This document shows positions 50,998 to 60,425 of a stretch of 64,000 nucleotides of DNA, in pieces (positions within the stretch are counted from its first letter, which is position 1; the number at the start of each line of letters is the position of its first letter). The notes under the pieces are model-generated. The model worked only from the letters and a program-made list of their open reading frames with translations. It was not told the DNA's origin and made no database searches. Origin of the DNA: Alcaligenaceae bacterium SAGV5. Its GTDB lineage: Bacteria; Pseudomonadota; Gammaproteobacteria; Burkholderiales; Burkholderiaceae_B. The position numbers and the translations under genes are program-made. The stretch is taken from the NCBI GenBank assembly GCA_009360345.1, contig SPDP01000002.1, forward strand, positions 248,001 to 312,000, read 5' to 3'.

Positions 50998-51115
50998 GAC
51001 GGAATCCGGTGGTGGAAGGGGGTGGCGAGTGATATGTCGTCAGTCATCGTACAACTTAAGATGCGCGAAGGCAATGATCGGGCGACGCCATGCGCCGTCC
51101 CTGCGGGACAGCACA

Positions 51116-51853
51116 CTAGGTGGCGGCCGCCGCCTCGCCGCCCTGGCCGGCGGCATAGGCCTGCCGCAGCTTCTCCCGGCTCCGGGCCAGGTGGGTTCGC
51201 ATCGCGGCATGGGCGGCGTCCCCGTCCTGGCGGGCAATGGCCTCGTAGATCGCCTGGTGCTCGCGATGCACGCGCGCCAGGTAGGCCCGCCGGTCGTCGC
51301 GCGCCAGTTCGGCGGTATCGACCCGCGTCCGGGGAATGATGGTGGCGCCCATCTGCGCCAGGATCTCGTGGAAATAGCGGTTGCCGGTGGCGATCGCCAC
51401 CTGCTGGTGGAAGGCCAGGTCCGCCGCGACGGTGTCGCCGCCCGGCTCGATCTGCGCCTCGAACGCCGCCAGCGTGCGGCGCAGCTCCGCCAGGTCCTGC
51501 TCGGTGCGCCGCTCGGCGGCCAGCCGGGCGGCCTCGGTCTCGACCGTGATGCGCAGCTCCAGCACCGCCATCACGTCCAGCATGGTGACCGCGTCCCGGG
51601 CATCGAGCCGCAGCGGCGCCATCGGCGGTTCCAGCAGGAAGGTGCCGATGCCGTGCCGGGTCTCGACCATGCGCGCCGCCTGCAGGCGCGAGATGGCCTC
51701 GCGCACCACCGTGCGGCTGACGCCGTACTCCTGCATGATCTCGGCTTCCGTCGGCAGCTTGTCGCCCGGCTTCCACACCTTGCCGTGGATCTTCTCGGAC
51801 ATGAGCTGCACGAGTTCTTCGGACAGACTTCGTGTGCGGCCTATGGAGCGCAT
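51116..51853 (-). CDS. GntR-family regulator (FadR/FCD subfamily)
   Basis: A 245-aa regulator with an N-terminal winged helix (LMSEKIHGKVWKPGDKLPTE...GVSRTVVREAISRLQAA) and FCD effector domain with candidate metal-binding His in ADLAFHQQVAIA and REHQAIYEAI. It precedes kdgD on the same strand and probably controls it in response to a sugar acid. In the 118-bp gap the minus strand carries GTTGTACGATGAC (about 51041-51053), a possible half-operator. The start at 51853 fits the domain; upstream starts add only Arg-rich residues. Confidence 0.9.
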   Translation of the reverse strand: MRSIGRTRSLSEELVQLMSEKIHGKVWKPGDKLPTEAEIMQEYGVSRTVVREAISRLQAARMVETRHGIGTFLLEPPMAPLRLDARDAVTMLDVMAVLELRITVETEAARLAAERRTEQDLAELRRTLAAFEAQIEPGGDTVAADLAFHQQVAIATGNRYFHEILAQMGATIIPRTRVDTAELARDDRRAYLARVHREHQAIYEAIARQDGDAAHAAMRTHLARSREKLRQAYAAGQGGEAAAAT

Positions 51854-52166
51854 GCGCTGTGGATCTTCCCTTGCACGTATCGACGGCCGGACGCGGCGGG
51901 CGGCCGGCAAGCGTGCATGGTACTACCGGTTGGGCCGGCCCTCGGTCAGATGGACCGACGGACCGGCTTCCGGCGGATCGACCCCGGCATCGACGGCCAT
52001 CTCATGGACCCGGCCGCGGTGGCCGTAAGCGGGCGTTTGCTAAACTGCCGCGTCTAGCAGCCCAGCGCCCTGCCGCCCTGCTTCCGGTCAATCGGGCGAC
52101 TGCTCTGCCAAGCTGATGCCGGACGCGATTGACTGCACCGAAATCTTGTTGCGCTGTCGAGACGTT
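51854..52166. other. gene-free region between gntR and the diguanylate cyclase gene
   Basis: About 310 bp with no convincing gene. The left two thirds are GC-rich. The right part is less so and holds a GTTTGCTAAACT segment near 52034-52045, which could be part of a promoter for the cyclase gene. In-frame ATG 52116 is an alternative start of that gene. Confidence 0.4.
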
Positions 52167-53891
52167 ATGGCGTGGGGTTGCTTTCGAAGGTGTGTCTTGG
52201 CGGTATCGCTGTTCGTGGCGATACTGGCGCACCTCCGCGTCGGGCCGGCCAGCGCGGCTGATTTCGCCGACGTCCGCAGCGCTTGCTGGGCATCCGGCGG
52301 ATTGTCGGATGACATCGTCGCGATGGCCCGATCGGACGAACGATGGTCCTGTGCCGACCGGGAATTTTCCATCGATGCGGAGCGGGTGCTGCTTCGTTTC
52401 GATCTCAGCCCGGCCGACCCCCTTCCCCGGTATTTCCTCTCGCGGCGCAGCGCGCTCGAGGCGGTGCATCTGCTTGCGATCGACCAGGATGGCGCGATCC
52501 GGAAAAGCACGATTCCCGCCGCCGCCTTGTCCAGTTCAATGGTCGGCGGGTACTTCAAGGCTTCCCTGCCCGAGGTAACGCGCGCGACGAAGCAGGTCGT
52601 CGTCGCCATCGACCTGCCCAGCCACCGGATGACGCTGGAGAAAGCCCATCTGGCGTCCAAGGATGCCGCGGGCGATGGCGCCGGTGCCTCGCGGCTCCTG
52701 GTCATCGTTTCCGCGCTTGCGGGCATGCTCATCATGCCGCTGATCTTCAATGCGGCGTTCTATCAGGTACTGCGCAAACCGTTCGTGCTCTGGCACTCGG
52801 CGCTTACGCTGTCGCTGCTGATGACCTTGCTGGTCTCGTCGAACATCGCGGTCGTGCTTTTCGACCCGCCCGCGATGACGTTGAGCTGGATGACGACGGT
52901 GATCTTCGGAGCGACCGTCGCTTCCGGCACGATGTTCACCTACAGCTTTATCGAGCCTGGACTGATGCACCCCGTGCTTCGGCGCATGCTGCCGTATTGC
53001 GCGGTGTGGGCAATATTCCTGAGTGCATTTCACGCGGCGTTCCCGTTCGTTGCGCGGCCCATGCAATCGAGTGCCTACACGGCCGCGTTCGCGCCGGTCC
53101 TGGTTGTGTTCATTCTGTCGATGATCGATGCGCTGCGTCGCGGAAGCCGTGCCGCGAAATTCCAGGCGGTGGGATACACGCCCATGGTGCTGGTCGGACT
53201 GGTCCGCCTGGTGACGGGGGTGACCCCCTGGTTCCACAGCGCGGACGCCATGCTCATGTTCTACGCCGGTTGCCTGTGCGAAGTCCTCTTCACGACGCTG
53301 GGCGTGGCGGACCGCTTCGTGACCATGAGGCGGGAGCGGGATCGCGCACGCACCGAAGCCTATTTGCTTGAACGGCTTTCCGAAACCGATTCATTGACGG
53401 GATTGTTCAACCGGCGGGCGCTGGAGAGACAGTTCGCGCAGCGTCGAGCCGAAGGCTTCGGTACGCTGGCCGCCATTGATCTCGATCATTTCAAGGCGAT
53501 CAATGACTTGAACGGGCATGCGGTGGGAGACGCGGTGCTCAAGGCCGTGGCCAGCGCCATCCAGGCCGGCCCGGACGTTGCGGCATACCGCCTTGGCGGA
53601 GAAGAGTTCGTGCTTCTCTTGCGCGGCGACGATGCCGGTGTCGAGGCCGAGCGACGGCGACAGGCGATCCCCGCGGTTGTCGCCGATACGGTTCCGGGTC
53701 TCGCACGGCCTGTCACCGCCAGCATGGGCGTGGTGAGTGCCTTGGGTGATGAAGGCTTGGTGCAGCTCTATGAGCGGGCCGACAGGCTGCTCTACGAAGC
53801 CAAGAGCTCGGGACGAAATCGAACCCGGGCCGCCATCGAGCCGGCGGTTGCGCTTGACGTTTTCCCGCGCAAACGAACGACGGCCGCATAG
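52167..53891 (+). CDS. 7TMR-DISM-type diguanylate cyclase
   Basis: A 574-aa membrane protein: signal peptide (to ...PASA), a periplasmic beta-rich domain (about 35-190), seven helices (about 195-400) and a cytoplasmic GGDEF domain. This matches the 7TMR-DISM layout of sensors for extracellular ligands. GGEEF is intact near 477-481, but the RxxD I-site is absent (AGPD). The ATG at 52167 was chosen because it yields a proper signal peptide; ATG 52116 adds 17 residues. It converges with another cyclase gene 14 bp downstream, and base use here is a little less GC-rich than around it. Confidence 0.87.
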   Translation: MAWGCFRRCVLAVSLFVAILAHLRVGPASAADFADVRSACWASGGLSDDIVAMARSDERWSCADREFSIDAERVLLRFDLSPADPLPRYFLSRRSALEAVHLLAIDQDGAIRKSTIPAAALSSSMVGGYFKASLPEVTRATKQVVVAIDLPSHRMTLEKAHLASKDAAGDGAGASRLLVIVSALAGMLIMPLIFNAAFYQVLRKPFVLWHSALTLSLLMTLLVSSNIAVVLFDPPAMTLSWMTTVIFGATVASGTMFTYSFIEPGLMHPVLRRMLPYCAVWAIFLSAFHAAFPFVARPMQSSAYTAAFAPVLVVFILSMIDALRRGSRAAKFQAVGYTPMVLVGLVRLVTGVTPWFHSADAMLMFYAGCLCEVLFTTLGVADRFVTMRRERDRARTEAYLLERLSETDSLTGLFNRRALERQFAQRRAEGFGTLAAIDLDHFKAINDLNGHAVGDAVLKAVASAIQAGPDVAAYRLGGEEFVLLLRGDDAGVEAERRRQAIPAVVADTVPGLARPVTASMGVVSALGDEGLVQLYERADRLLYEAKSSGRNRTRAAIEPAVALDVFPRKRTTAA

Positions 53892-53905
53892 GCAAGCCGC
53901 CACGC

Positions 53906-55033
53906 CTACCGGACGCAGTCCCGTCCCTCGTTCTTCGCCCGGTACAGCGCGTGGTCGGCGCGCTCCATCAGGCCCAGGAGATTGTCGCCGGCGCGCGCAA
54001 TGGCGATCCCGAAGCTCGCGGTCGGGTGGAAGGCGTGCGCGAAGATGGCGGGCGCCGTGGCCTTGAACGCGGATCGGGCGGTATCGGCCATGGCGTGGGC
54101 GGCGGCGGCCAATCCCGGCGGCAGGAGTATCGCGAATTCCTCGCCGCCGATGCGCCCGACGATGGCATCGCGCGGCGCCTTGTCTTTCAGGATGTCGGAG
54201 AAGGTCCGGATGACCTTGTCGCCGTCGAGATGCCCGAAGCGGTCGTTGATCGACTTGAAGTGATCCAGGTCGGTCAGGATGAGGGCGGCGGGCGCCGCGC
54301 CGGTCTGCCGGGCCAGCATGGGCAGGGCGCGGGATTCGAAGCCGCGGCGGTTGAACAGGCCGGACAGCATGTCGATCTGTGCTTCCGCCTTGAACCGGTC
54401 CATCACGTCGACGGCGATGACCGCGAAGATGGCCGCCGCCAGGGTCGAACAGATCAGCGTGTCCGAGATCGACACCACGATCCAGTACACGGCTTCGGAT
54501 TGGGCGGGGTCGATGCCGGGAATCAGGAAAGTCAGGGGGCGGGAGACGAAACTCAGGAACGCGATGGCGATCTGGCCGAGCAGCAGTTGTTCGACCGGAG
54601 TGCGTCGATGGCGCCGGGTCAGGTCGGCCAGCATCACGAAGCAGATCGCGGCGAGTCCCAGGTTGATCACGGCGGCCCGGATGGGCAGGTTGTCTTCGAC
54701 GAACACGAAGAAACATCCGCCTGCCAGCGAGATCGCCGTGATGGCCGCCAGGCTGCCGTAGTGGGGCCGGAGCCGAAGCCGCTTGGAAATCGCGACGGAC
54801 AGCAGCGCCGTGGCCGCCAGGATCAGCGCATTGGCCACCATGCGCAGTTCCAGCATGTCCAGGGCGAAGGCGGCATACAGGCTGCCGAAAGACAGGATTC
54901 GTACCGCGTACGAAAAGACGAGGATCGCGATATAGCCCAGTTCGCGCTGGTAGTACCAAAGGGCCAGCAGGCTCGCGCCGAAGATCGCCGACATCGACGT
55001 ATTCAGCACCCCGATGACGAACTCAACGCTCAT
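53906..55033 (-). CDS. membrane-bound diguanylate cyclase
   Basis: A 375-aa protein with an N-terminal membrane sensor (six or seven helices, about 5-210) and a GGDEF domain with GGEEF at 296-300. The position of the I-site reads PRDA, not RxxD, so normal product inhibition is probably absent. Third cyclase of the window with this architecture. It is a single gene; between 55034 and 55227 no other gene was seen. Confidence 0.9.
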   Translation of the reverse strand: MSVEFVIGVLNTSMSAIFGASLLALWYYQRELGYIAILVFSYAVRILSFGSLYAAFALDMLELRMVANALILAATALLSVAISKRLRLRPHYGSLAAITAISLAGGCFFVFVEDNLPIRAAVINLGLAAICFVMLADLTRRHRRTPVEQLLLGQIAIAFLSFVSRPLTFLIPGIDPAQSEAVYWIVVSISDTLICSTLAAAIFAVIAVDVMDRFKAEAQIDMLSGLFNRRGFESRALPMLARQTGAAPAALILTDLDHFKSINDRFGHLDGDKVIRTFSDILKDKAPRDAIVGRIGGEEFAILLPPGLAAAAHAMADTARSAFKATAPAIFAHAFHPTASFGIAIARAGDNLLGLMERADHALYRAKNEGRDCVR

Positions 55034-55227
55034 GTCGCACCGGGCGGATGGCCGGGGTCGGGGTGTCATCCCGACCGATGGGAATCGTATCTCGTCCAAC
55101 AAAAAGGCAGGAGGTCATGAGGGATGAACAACCCGGAGCATGTTTGAGCGTCCGCGATTGTAGGACCACATCGAATCTCTGGTCGAGAGGGGATGTTGAT
55201 TGTTGACGGACTGCGGCGGGGCCTTGC

Positions 55228-56763
55228 CTATCCTTCGCGCAACGGCCGCCGGAGCTGTACCGCTTCCGCCATGTGCGGGCTCCCGATCACGGCCGATTCC
55301 GCCAGGTCCGCCACCGTCCGGGCCACCTTCAGCACCCGGTGCGCGGTGCGCGCCGACCACGCGAACTGTTTCATGGCCTGCTTCCACAAGGCGCGGGCGG
55401 CGGCATCGGGCAGGCAGTGGATGTCCACCTGCCCGGGCGCGAGCGCCGCGTTGGCGCAGCCCTGGCGGCGATGCTGCCAATCCAGGGCGGCTTCGACACG
55501 CTGGCGCACGGCGGCGGTGGGCTCGCCGGGCGGCAGATCGGCCCAGTCGTCGCCGGCGGCGGGGACGTCGACCTGGAGGTCGATGCGGTCGAGCAGGGGG
55601 CCGGACAGCCGGGCGCGATACGCGGCCACCTGGTCGGGTGTGCAAGTGCACGCTTTCAAGCTGCTGCCATGCCAGCCGCATCGGCAAGGATTCATTGCGG
55701 CCACGAGCTGGAAACGTGCCGGATAGTCGGTACGATGCCGGGCCCGCGCGATGGAGACCCGGCCGGTTTCCAGCGGTTCACGCAGGGTGTCGAGCACATG
55801 CCGGCCGAATTCGGGCAATTCGTCCAGGAATAGCACCCCGAGATGGGCGTAGGTGATTTCTCCCGGCCGGGGGCGGGTGCCGCCGCCGACCAACGCGGCA
55901 CCGGACACGGAATGATGCGGTGCGCGAAAGGGCCGCAGGCCGAAGGGCGGGGCCGGGCCGGGAGCAAGGCTGGCGATGGCGGCGGCTTCCAGCGCATCGC
56001 CGTGGCGCAGGGGCGGCAGCAGGCCGGGCAGGCGCTGGGCGAGCATGCTCTTGCCCGAACCCGGCGGCCCCAGCATCAGCAGGTTGTGGCCGCCGGCCGC
56101 CGCGATCTCCAGGGCGCGCCGCGCGCCGTACTGGCCCTTGACGTCGGACAGGCAGGGCGGTGTGCCGGCCGCCGTGTCGGGATGGCAGGCCGTGGCGGCC
56201 AGCACGTGTTTTTCCTCGAGGTGGGCCACGACGGCCCGCAATGTGGCGGCGCCGTAGACCCGCAGGCCCGGTACCCGCGCCGCCTGCCCGGCGCTGGCGG
56301 CGGGAAGCAGCAGCTCGGCGCCGGGCTGGCGCCGCGACAAGGACAGGGCGATGGCCAGGGCGCCCGAGATGGGCACCACCGCGCCGGTCAACGACAGTTC
56401 GCCGGCCAGCACCAGCCGGGCAAGTGGCGGGATCGCGTCCCGCGCACGATCGCGGCCCGCCAGCGAGGGCATGGCGATCTGCCCGGATGCCAGCAGCACG
56501 CCCACCGCGATGGGCAGGTCGAAGCGGCCCGATTCCTTGGGCAGGTCGGCGGGCGCGAGGTTGACGGTCAGCCGGCCCGCCGGGAAGTCGAAGCCGGAGC
56601 TGAGCAGCGCGGCCCGCACGCGCTCGCGGCTTTCTCGCACTTCGGTGTCGGCCAGCCCGACCATGGTGAAGGACGGCAGGCCGGGCGCGAGGTGGACCTC
56701 GACGCGCACCGGCGGCGCGTCGATGCCGGTCAGGGCGCAACTGGCGAGGACGGCGAGGGTCAT
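55228..56763 (-). CDS. comM: ComM/YifB-family AAA+ ATPase
   Basis: A 511-aa Mg-chelatase-type ATPase. The N-terminal Lon-like fold domain (VEVHLAPGLPSFTMVGLAD) precedes the AAA+ domain with Walker A LGPPGSGKSML, Walker B VLFLDELPEF and arginine-rich sensor segments, and a zinc-like Cys cluster in NPCRCGWHGSS...CTCTP. ComM is a hexameric helicase that extends branch migration during natural transformation. The start at 56763 gives the family's usual MTLAVLASCALTGIDA opening. Single gene. Confidence 0.95.
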   Translation of the reverse strand: MTLAVLASCALTGIDAPPVRVEVHLAPGLPSFTMVGLADTEVRESRERVRAALLSSGFDFPAGRLTVNLAPADLPKESGRFDLPIAVGVLLASGQIAMPSLAGRDRARDAIPPLARLVLAGELSLTGAVVPISGALAIALSLSRRQPGAELLLPAASAGQAARVPGLRVYGAATLRAVVAHLEEKHVLAATACHPDTAAGTPPCLSDVKGQYGARRALEIAAAGGHNLLMLGPPGSGKSMLAQRLPGLLPPLRHGDALEAAAIASLAPGPAPPFGLRPFRAPHHSVSGAALVGGGTRPRPGEITYAHLGVLFLDELPEFGRHVLDTLREPLETGRVSIARARHRTDYPARFQLVAAMNPCRCGWHGSSLKACTCTPDQVAAYRARLSGPLLDRIDLQVDVPAAGDDWADLPPGEPTAAVRQRVEAALDWQHRRQGCANAALAPGQVDIHCLPDAAARALWKQAMKQFAWSARTAHRVLKVARTVADLAESAVIGSPHMAEAVQLRRPLREG

Positions 56764-56872
56764 GGCGGCAGGGGGAAGGGAAAGCCGCAGTATCCGTCCA
56801 AACGTGGCAAGTCCGGCGGCCGGGCGGGACAAAGCTATCCCAGCCCCGGTCCGGCCCTTCACCGCGCTTCGC

Positions 56873-58072
56873 TCAATGCTTCTTCGTCATGCCGTGGGGA
56901 TCGATGACGAATTTCTTCGGCGCGCCCGCGTCGAACTCGGCATAGCCCCGCGGCGCTTCGTCGAGCGAGATGAGCTCCACGCCGACGATGTCCGCGATCC
57001 GGATGCGGTCCCACAGGATGGCCTGCATCAACGCGCGGTTGTATTTCATGACGGGCGTCTGTCCGGTGAAGAAGCTGTGCGATTTCGCCCAGCCCAGCCC
57101 GAACCGGACGTTCAATGCGCCCTTGCGCGCCGCCGGGTCGGCCGAACCCGGGTCGTCGGTCACGTACAGGCCGGGAATGCCTATCTTCCCGGCCGCACGG
57201 GTGATCTCCATCAGCGAGTTCAGCACGGTGGCGGGCGCTTCGAGGCGCGCGCCCTCGTGACCGTGGCCACGCGCCTCGAAGCCCACCGCGTCCACGGCGC
57301 TGTCGACCTCCGGCACGCCCAGTATCTGTGCGATCTGATCGCCCAGGGAGGCGTCGCGCGACAGGTCGACGGTCTCGAACCCCACTTTGCGCGCATGGTC
57401 CAGGCGCGCGGGATTGACGTCGCCGACGATGACCACCGCGGCGCCCAGCAGGCGGGCCGAGGCGGCGGCCGCGAGCCCGACCGGTCCCGCGCCGGCGACG
57501 TAGACGGTGCTGCCCGGCCCGACCCCCGCGGTCACCGCGCCGTGGTAGCCGGTGGGCAGGATGTCGGACAGGCAGGTCAGGTCGCGGATCTTCTCCAGGG
57601 TGCGTTCGCGCCCGGGCAGCTTCAGCAGATTGAAGTCGGCGTAGGGGATCATCACGTATTCCGCCTGCCCGCCTATCCAGCCGCCCATGTCGACGTAGCC
57701 GTATGCGCCGCCGGCGCGCGCCGGGTTGACGGTCAGGCAGACGCCGGTCTGTTGTTCCTTGCAGGTCTGGCATCGGCCGCAGGCGACGTTGAACGGCACC
57801 GAGACGATGTCGCCCTTGCGGAGGAACTCGACGTCCTGGCCGGCCTCGATGACCTCGCCCGTGATCTCGTGTCCGAGGATGAGTCCCGCCGGCGCGGTCG
57901 TCCGCCCCCGGACCATGTGCTGGTCCGAGCCGCAGATGTTCGTCGTCAGGACCTTGAGGATGACGCCGTGGCGGATCGCCCGGCCCTGTGGACTCTCGAG
58001 TTTCGGGAAGGGGATCTCCCGGACTTCGACGACGCCTTGCCCGACGTAGGCAACGCCACGGTTTCCTGTCAT
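56873..58072 (-). CDS. fdhA: glutathione-independent formaldehyde dehydrogenase
   Basis: A 399-aa zinc-dependent medium-chain dehydrogenase, the same length as Pseudomonas putida FdhA. Catalytic zinc ligands are Cys47 (NICGSDQHM) and His68 (LGHEITG); structural zinc Cys are 98, 101, 104 and 112 (CGRCQTCKEQQTGVC). The NAD-binding loop is AGAGPVGLAAA. It oxidises formaldehyde to formate with NAD+. Next to two Rieske oxygenases of the O-demethylase type it would remove the formaldehyde they release. The gap to the first Rieske gene is 28 bp on the same strand. Confidence 0.93.
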   Translation of the reverse strand: MTGNRGVAYVGQGVVEVREIPFPKLESPQGRAIRHGVILKVLTTNICGSDQHMVRGRTTAPAGLILGHEITGEVIEAGQDVEFLRKGDIVSVPFNVACGRCQTCKEQQTGVCLTVNPARAGGAYGYVDMGGWIGGQAEYVMIPYADFNLLKLPGRERTLEKIRDLTCLSDILPTGYHGAVTAGVGPGSTVYVAGAGPVGLAAAASARLLGAAVVIVGDVNPARLDHARKVGFETVDLSRDASLGDQIAQILGVPEVDSAVDAVGFEARGHGHEGARLEAPATVLNSLMEITRAAGKIGIPGLYVTDDPGSADPAARKGALNVRFGLGWAKSHSFFTGQTPVMKYNRALMQAILWDRIRIADIVGVELISLDEAPRGYAEFDAGAPKKFVIDPHGMTKKH

Positions 58073-58100
58073 GTCTGTCTCTCTTCAGTGTGGGAAAACG

Positions 58101-59150
58101 CTAGCCCGCCAGGTGGGCGGGCACGGGTTCGGGGGCGGGCGCCGATGGCTCCTGCTGGATCAGCTCCTCCAGCAGGCGGCGGCCGCGCAGGGGACCGCTG
58201 TCCACGACGATGGCGAGGTTGACGGGATTCTCCCGCTGCGGCGCGGTCAGCGCGGCGTGCTGCAGTTCGACCACGACCTTGTCTTCGGTGTGCGTGGTAT
58301 CGATGGCCTGCCGGATGTATTCGGTCAGCGCCGGCTCGTCCTGGCGGAACCGGCGGATGAAGGCCCAGAAGTAGTGGGAGCTGTCCTCGGTTTCCGGCGT
58401 GATCAGGTGCATGACGACGCCCTCTATCCTGCCCAGCCCGTCGCCCGGCTGCATCGCCTCGCAGCCGACCTCGATGATGCAGGTGGAAGGAGCGTGGTAG
58501 TTCACGGTGTGCCAGCGGTGGATGGGCTGCCGGAAGCCGCCCAGGTGGGCATAGAACGGCGGTGCGTGCGCGCCCACGACGTCGCGATGGACGCTGACGA
58601 CGTTGCCCTGCTGGCTGACCTTGATGGGCGATTGCGCGACGGCGGTGTTGCCGATGGTCCGCCCGTGCACGAAGGCGACGTGCGACAGGTCCAGCAGGTT
58701 GTCGTTGAGCAGCCGGTAGTCCGCTTCCAGGTGGCAATAGCCCGCGCTGGGCACCCAGTCCGGGTGCTTCATGCGGCCCGCGTCCGGGGGCGAGGATTGT
58801 CCGGCCAGGGCCGGATCGCCCAGCCAGATCCATATCAGGTCATGCCGTTCCTGGATGGGAAAGGCGCGTACGCGCGCGGCCGGCGGTATGCGCTCCTGGC
58901 CCGGTATCCCGGTGCATTTCCCGTCGGCGCCGAAGGACATGCCGTGGTAGCCGCAGACGAGTCGGTCGTTCTCGACATGGCCGAAGGAAAGCGGCAGGCG
59001 GCGATGCGCGCAGCTGTCCTCCAGGGCCGCGACCTGGCCGTCCTCCTGGCGGTACAGGACGACACGGGTTCCCAGAAAGGTACGCGCCAGCAGGTTCGTA
59101 TGAACCTCTTTCGAAAAGGCCGCCACGTACCAGGCGTTCTTCATCCACAT
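58101..59150 (-). CDS. Rieske O-demethylase-type oxygenase (VanA-like)
   Basis: A 349-aa Rieske oxygenase of the vanillate/dicamba O-demethylase group, which works without a beta subunit. Rieske ligands: Cys47, His49, Cys66, His69 (CAHRRLPLS...LVCGYHG). Iron site: Asp154, His157, His162 (NLLDLSHVAFVH). The C-terminal tail is Pro/Glu-rich. It is co-directional with a second Rieske gene 10 bp upstream and with fdhA downstream. No reductase (VanB) is present. Confidence 0.9.
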   Translation of the reverse strand: MWMKNAWYVAAFSKEVHTNLLARTFLGTRVVLYRQEDGQVAALEDSCAHRRLPLSFGHVENDRLVCGYHGMSFGADGKCTGIPGQERIPPAARVRAFPIQERHDLIWIWLGDPALAGQSSPPDAGRMKHPDWVPSAGYCHLEADYRLLNDNLLDLSHVAFVHGRTIGNTAVAQSPIKVSQQGNVVSVHRDVVGAHAPPFYAHLGGFRQPIHRWHTVNYHAPSTCIIEVGCEAMQPGDGLGRIEGVVMHLITPETEDSSHYFWAFIRRFRQDEPALTEYIRQAIDTTHTEDKVVVELQHAALTAPQRENPVNLAIVVDSGPLRGRRLLEELIQQEPSAPAPEPVPAHLAG

Positions 59151-59160
59151 GAGTTGCTCC

Positions 59161-60225
59161 TTACGTTTGATGGGCGTTGACCGTCCGTGACGCCGCCTCG
59201 GCCTGCAGCCGGCGCGCGCGATTGGGGCCGACGTCCACGCGGATGTCGACCGCCGGGGAGCCGGCGAACCGCCGCATGTTGCGGTGCTGGGCTTCGATGA
59301 CCGCCTTGTCTTCGTTGAATGTCAGTTCGACCTGCTCGCGGATGGCATCCGTCATGTCCGGCATGCCGGGATGGGGATTGGTGGCGACCGTCCAGAAGTA
59401 ATGGCAGGTCGTTTCCGTTTCCGGCGTCACGCCATGGAAGCCGCGGATGTGCAGGCCGCCCCGGTCCGGATCGTCCAGCGCGCCCGAACCGGCATCCATG
59501 GCGCCGGCCCATATCAGCAGGTGGCTGCCGTGGAATTCGATTTCCTGCCAGCGGTCCACCTTGCCCGCGAACGGCCAGGCCAGCCCGTAGGTGGGGGGCG
59601 GATCGGAATCGGGCATCAGGCGGACGATCCGCAAGGTGTCGCCGGATTGCTCGACCTGGATGGGCGCGTGCATGTGCAGGCCCGGATCGCCGCCTATGGT
59701 CTTGAGGTGCACATAGGCGAGATGGCTGAGATCCAGCAGGTTGTCGTGCACCAGCTGGCTGGGAGCGTCGTAGTGGACGACGCCGCCGCGGAAGCGATAG
59801 CGGTCGTCGTCGTGCACGCCATAGTCCGGTGGCGGCGCGGTGGCCTCGTCGTCGCCCAGCCAGATCCAGAGGATCTGGTTCTGCTCGCGCAGGGGATGGC
59901 TTCGGACCCTGGCGCGGGGGGGAACGGTGGCTTGTCCCGGGACTTCGATACAGGCTCCCCGCGCGTCGTAGAGCAGGCCGTGATAGCCGCAGCGCAGTCC
60001 GCGGTCTTCGACCGTTCCCAGCGAAAGCGGCAGGTGGCGGTGGCAGCACCGGTCTTCCAGCGCGGCGACCCCGTCCGCGGCCCTGAAGAGGACGACCGGA
60101 TGTCCGAGCAGGGTTCTTGCGATGGGCTGCCCCTGGAGTTCCCAGGAAAAACCGGCGACATGCCAGCGGTTCTTCGGGAACGCGGGCGGTGAAGTTCGCG
60201 CGGTCGCTTCGCCGTCATGTTTCAT
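59161..60225 (-). CDS. second Rieske O-demethylase-type oxygenase
   Basis: A 354-aa paralogue of the preceding oxygenase, with Rieske ligands Cys60, His62, Cys79 and His82 (CCHRHLPLS...LRCGYHG) and iron site Asp165, His168 and His173 (NLLDLSHLAYVH). The region between the motifs differs from the other protein, so the pair may handle different substrates or form a mixed trimer. It is the first gene of the operon, with an AATTCAG-N4-CTGAAT palindrome 30 bp before its ATG. Confidence 0.9.
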   Translation of the reverse strand: MKHDGEATARTSPPAFPKNRWHVAGFSWELQGQPIARTLLGHPVVLFRAADGVAALEDRCCHRHLPLSLGTVEDRGLRCGYHGLLYDARGACIEVPGQATVPPRARVRSHPLREQNQILWIWLGDDEATAPPPDYGVHDDDRYRFRGGVVHYDAPSQLVHDNLLDLSHLAYVHLKTIGGDPGLHMHAPIQVEQSGDTLRIVRLMPDSDPPPTYGLAWPFAGKVDRWQEIEFHGSHLLIWAGAMDAGSGALDDPDRGGLHIRGFHGVTPETETTCHYFWTVATNPHPGMPDMTDAIREQVELTFNEDKAVIEAQHRNMRRFAGSPAVDIRVDVGPNRARRLQAEAASRTVNAHQT

Positions 60226-60254
60226 TGCGGTCTCCTTCGCATTCCTGATATTGC

Positions 60255-60407
60255 AATTCAGTACACTGAATCAGTGTATGCAAAGCCATTTTGGAAAGCA
60301 AGATACGGCTGAAAAAGCCCATGTATTAAGGGTAAACGTGAACTGAGAATGCTCTTGTTGCCGCCTCTCGCTGTCGCTATGCTAGTGCCAATTCAGTAAG
60401 CTGAATT
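60255..60407. promoter_or_regulatory. two AATTCAG-N4-CTGAAT palindromes between divergent operons
   Basis: Site 1 is AATTCAG-TACA-CTGAAT (60255-60271), overlapping the perfect CACTGA-A-TCAGTG (60264-60276). Site 2 is AATTCAG-TAAG-CTGAATT (60390-60407), 18 bp before the aldolase ATG. One lies at each end of the 200-bp divergent region, so a single regulator, perhaps the MarR protein encoded at 63206, could control both operons. Confidence 0.7.
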
Positions 60408-60425
60408 GCTTCCGGAGAAGAAAGC

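Noticed and set aside
51041..51053. GTTGTACGATGAC as a complete GntR operator upstream of kdgD
   Set aside because: Only one good half-site is visible; no clear inverted partner at a FadR-type spacing, so it was mentioned but not listed as a site.
55034..55227. Short open frames in the gap between the cyclase and comM genes
   Set aside because: They are short, lack a good ribosome-binding site in the right place and show no recognisable protein features.
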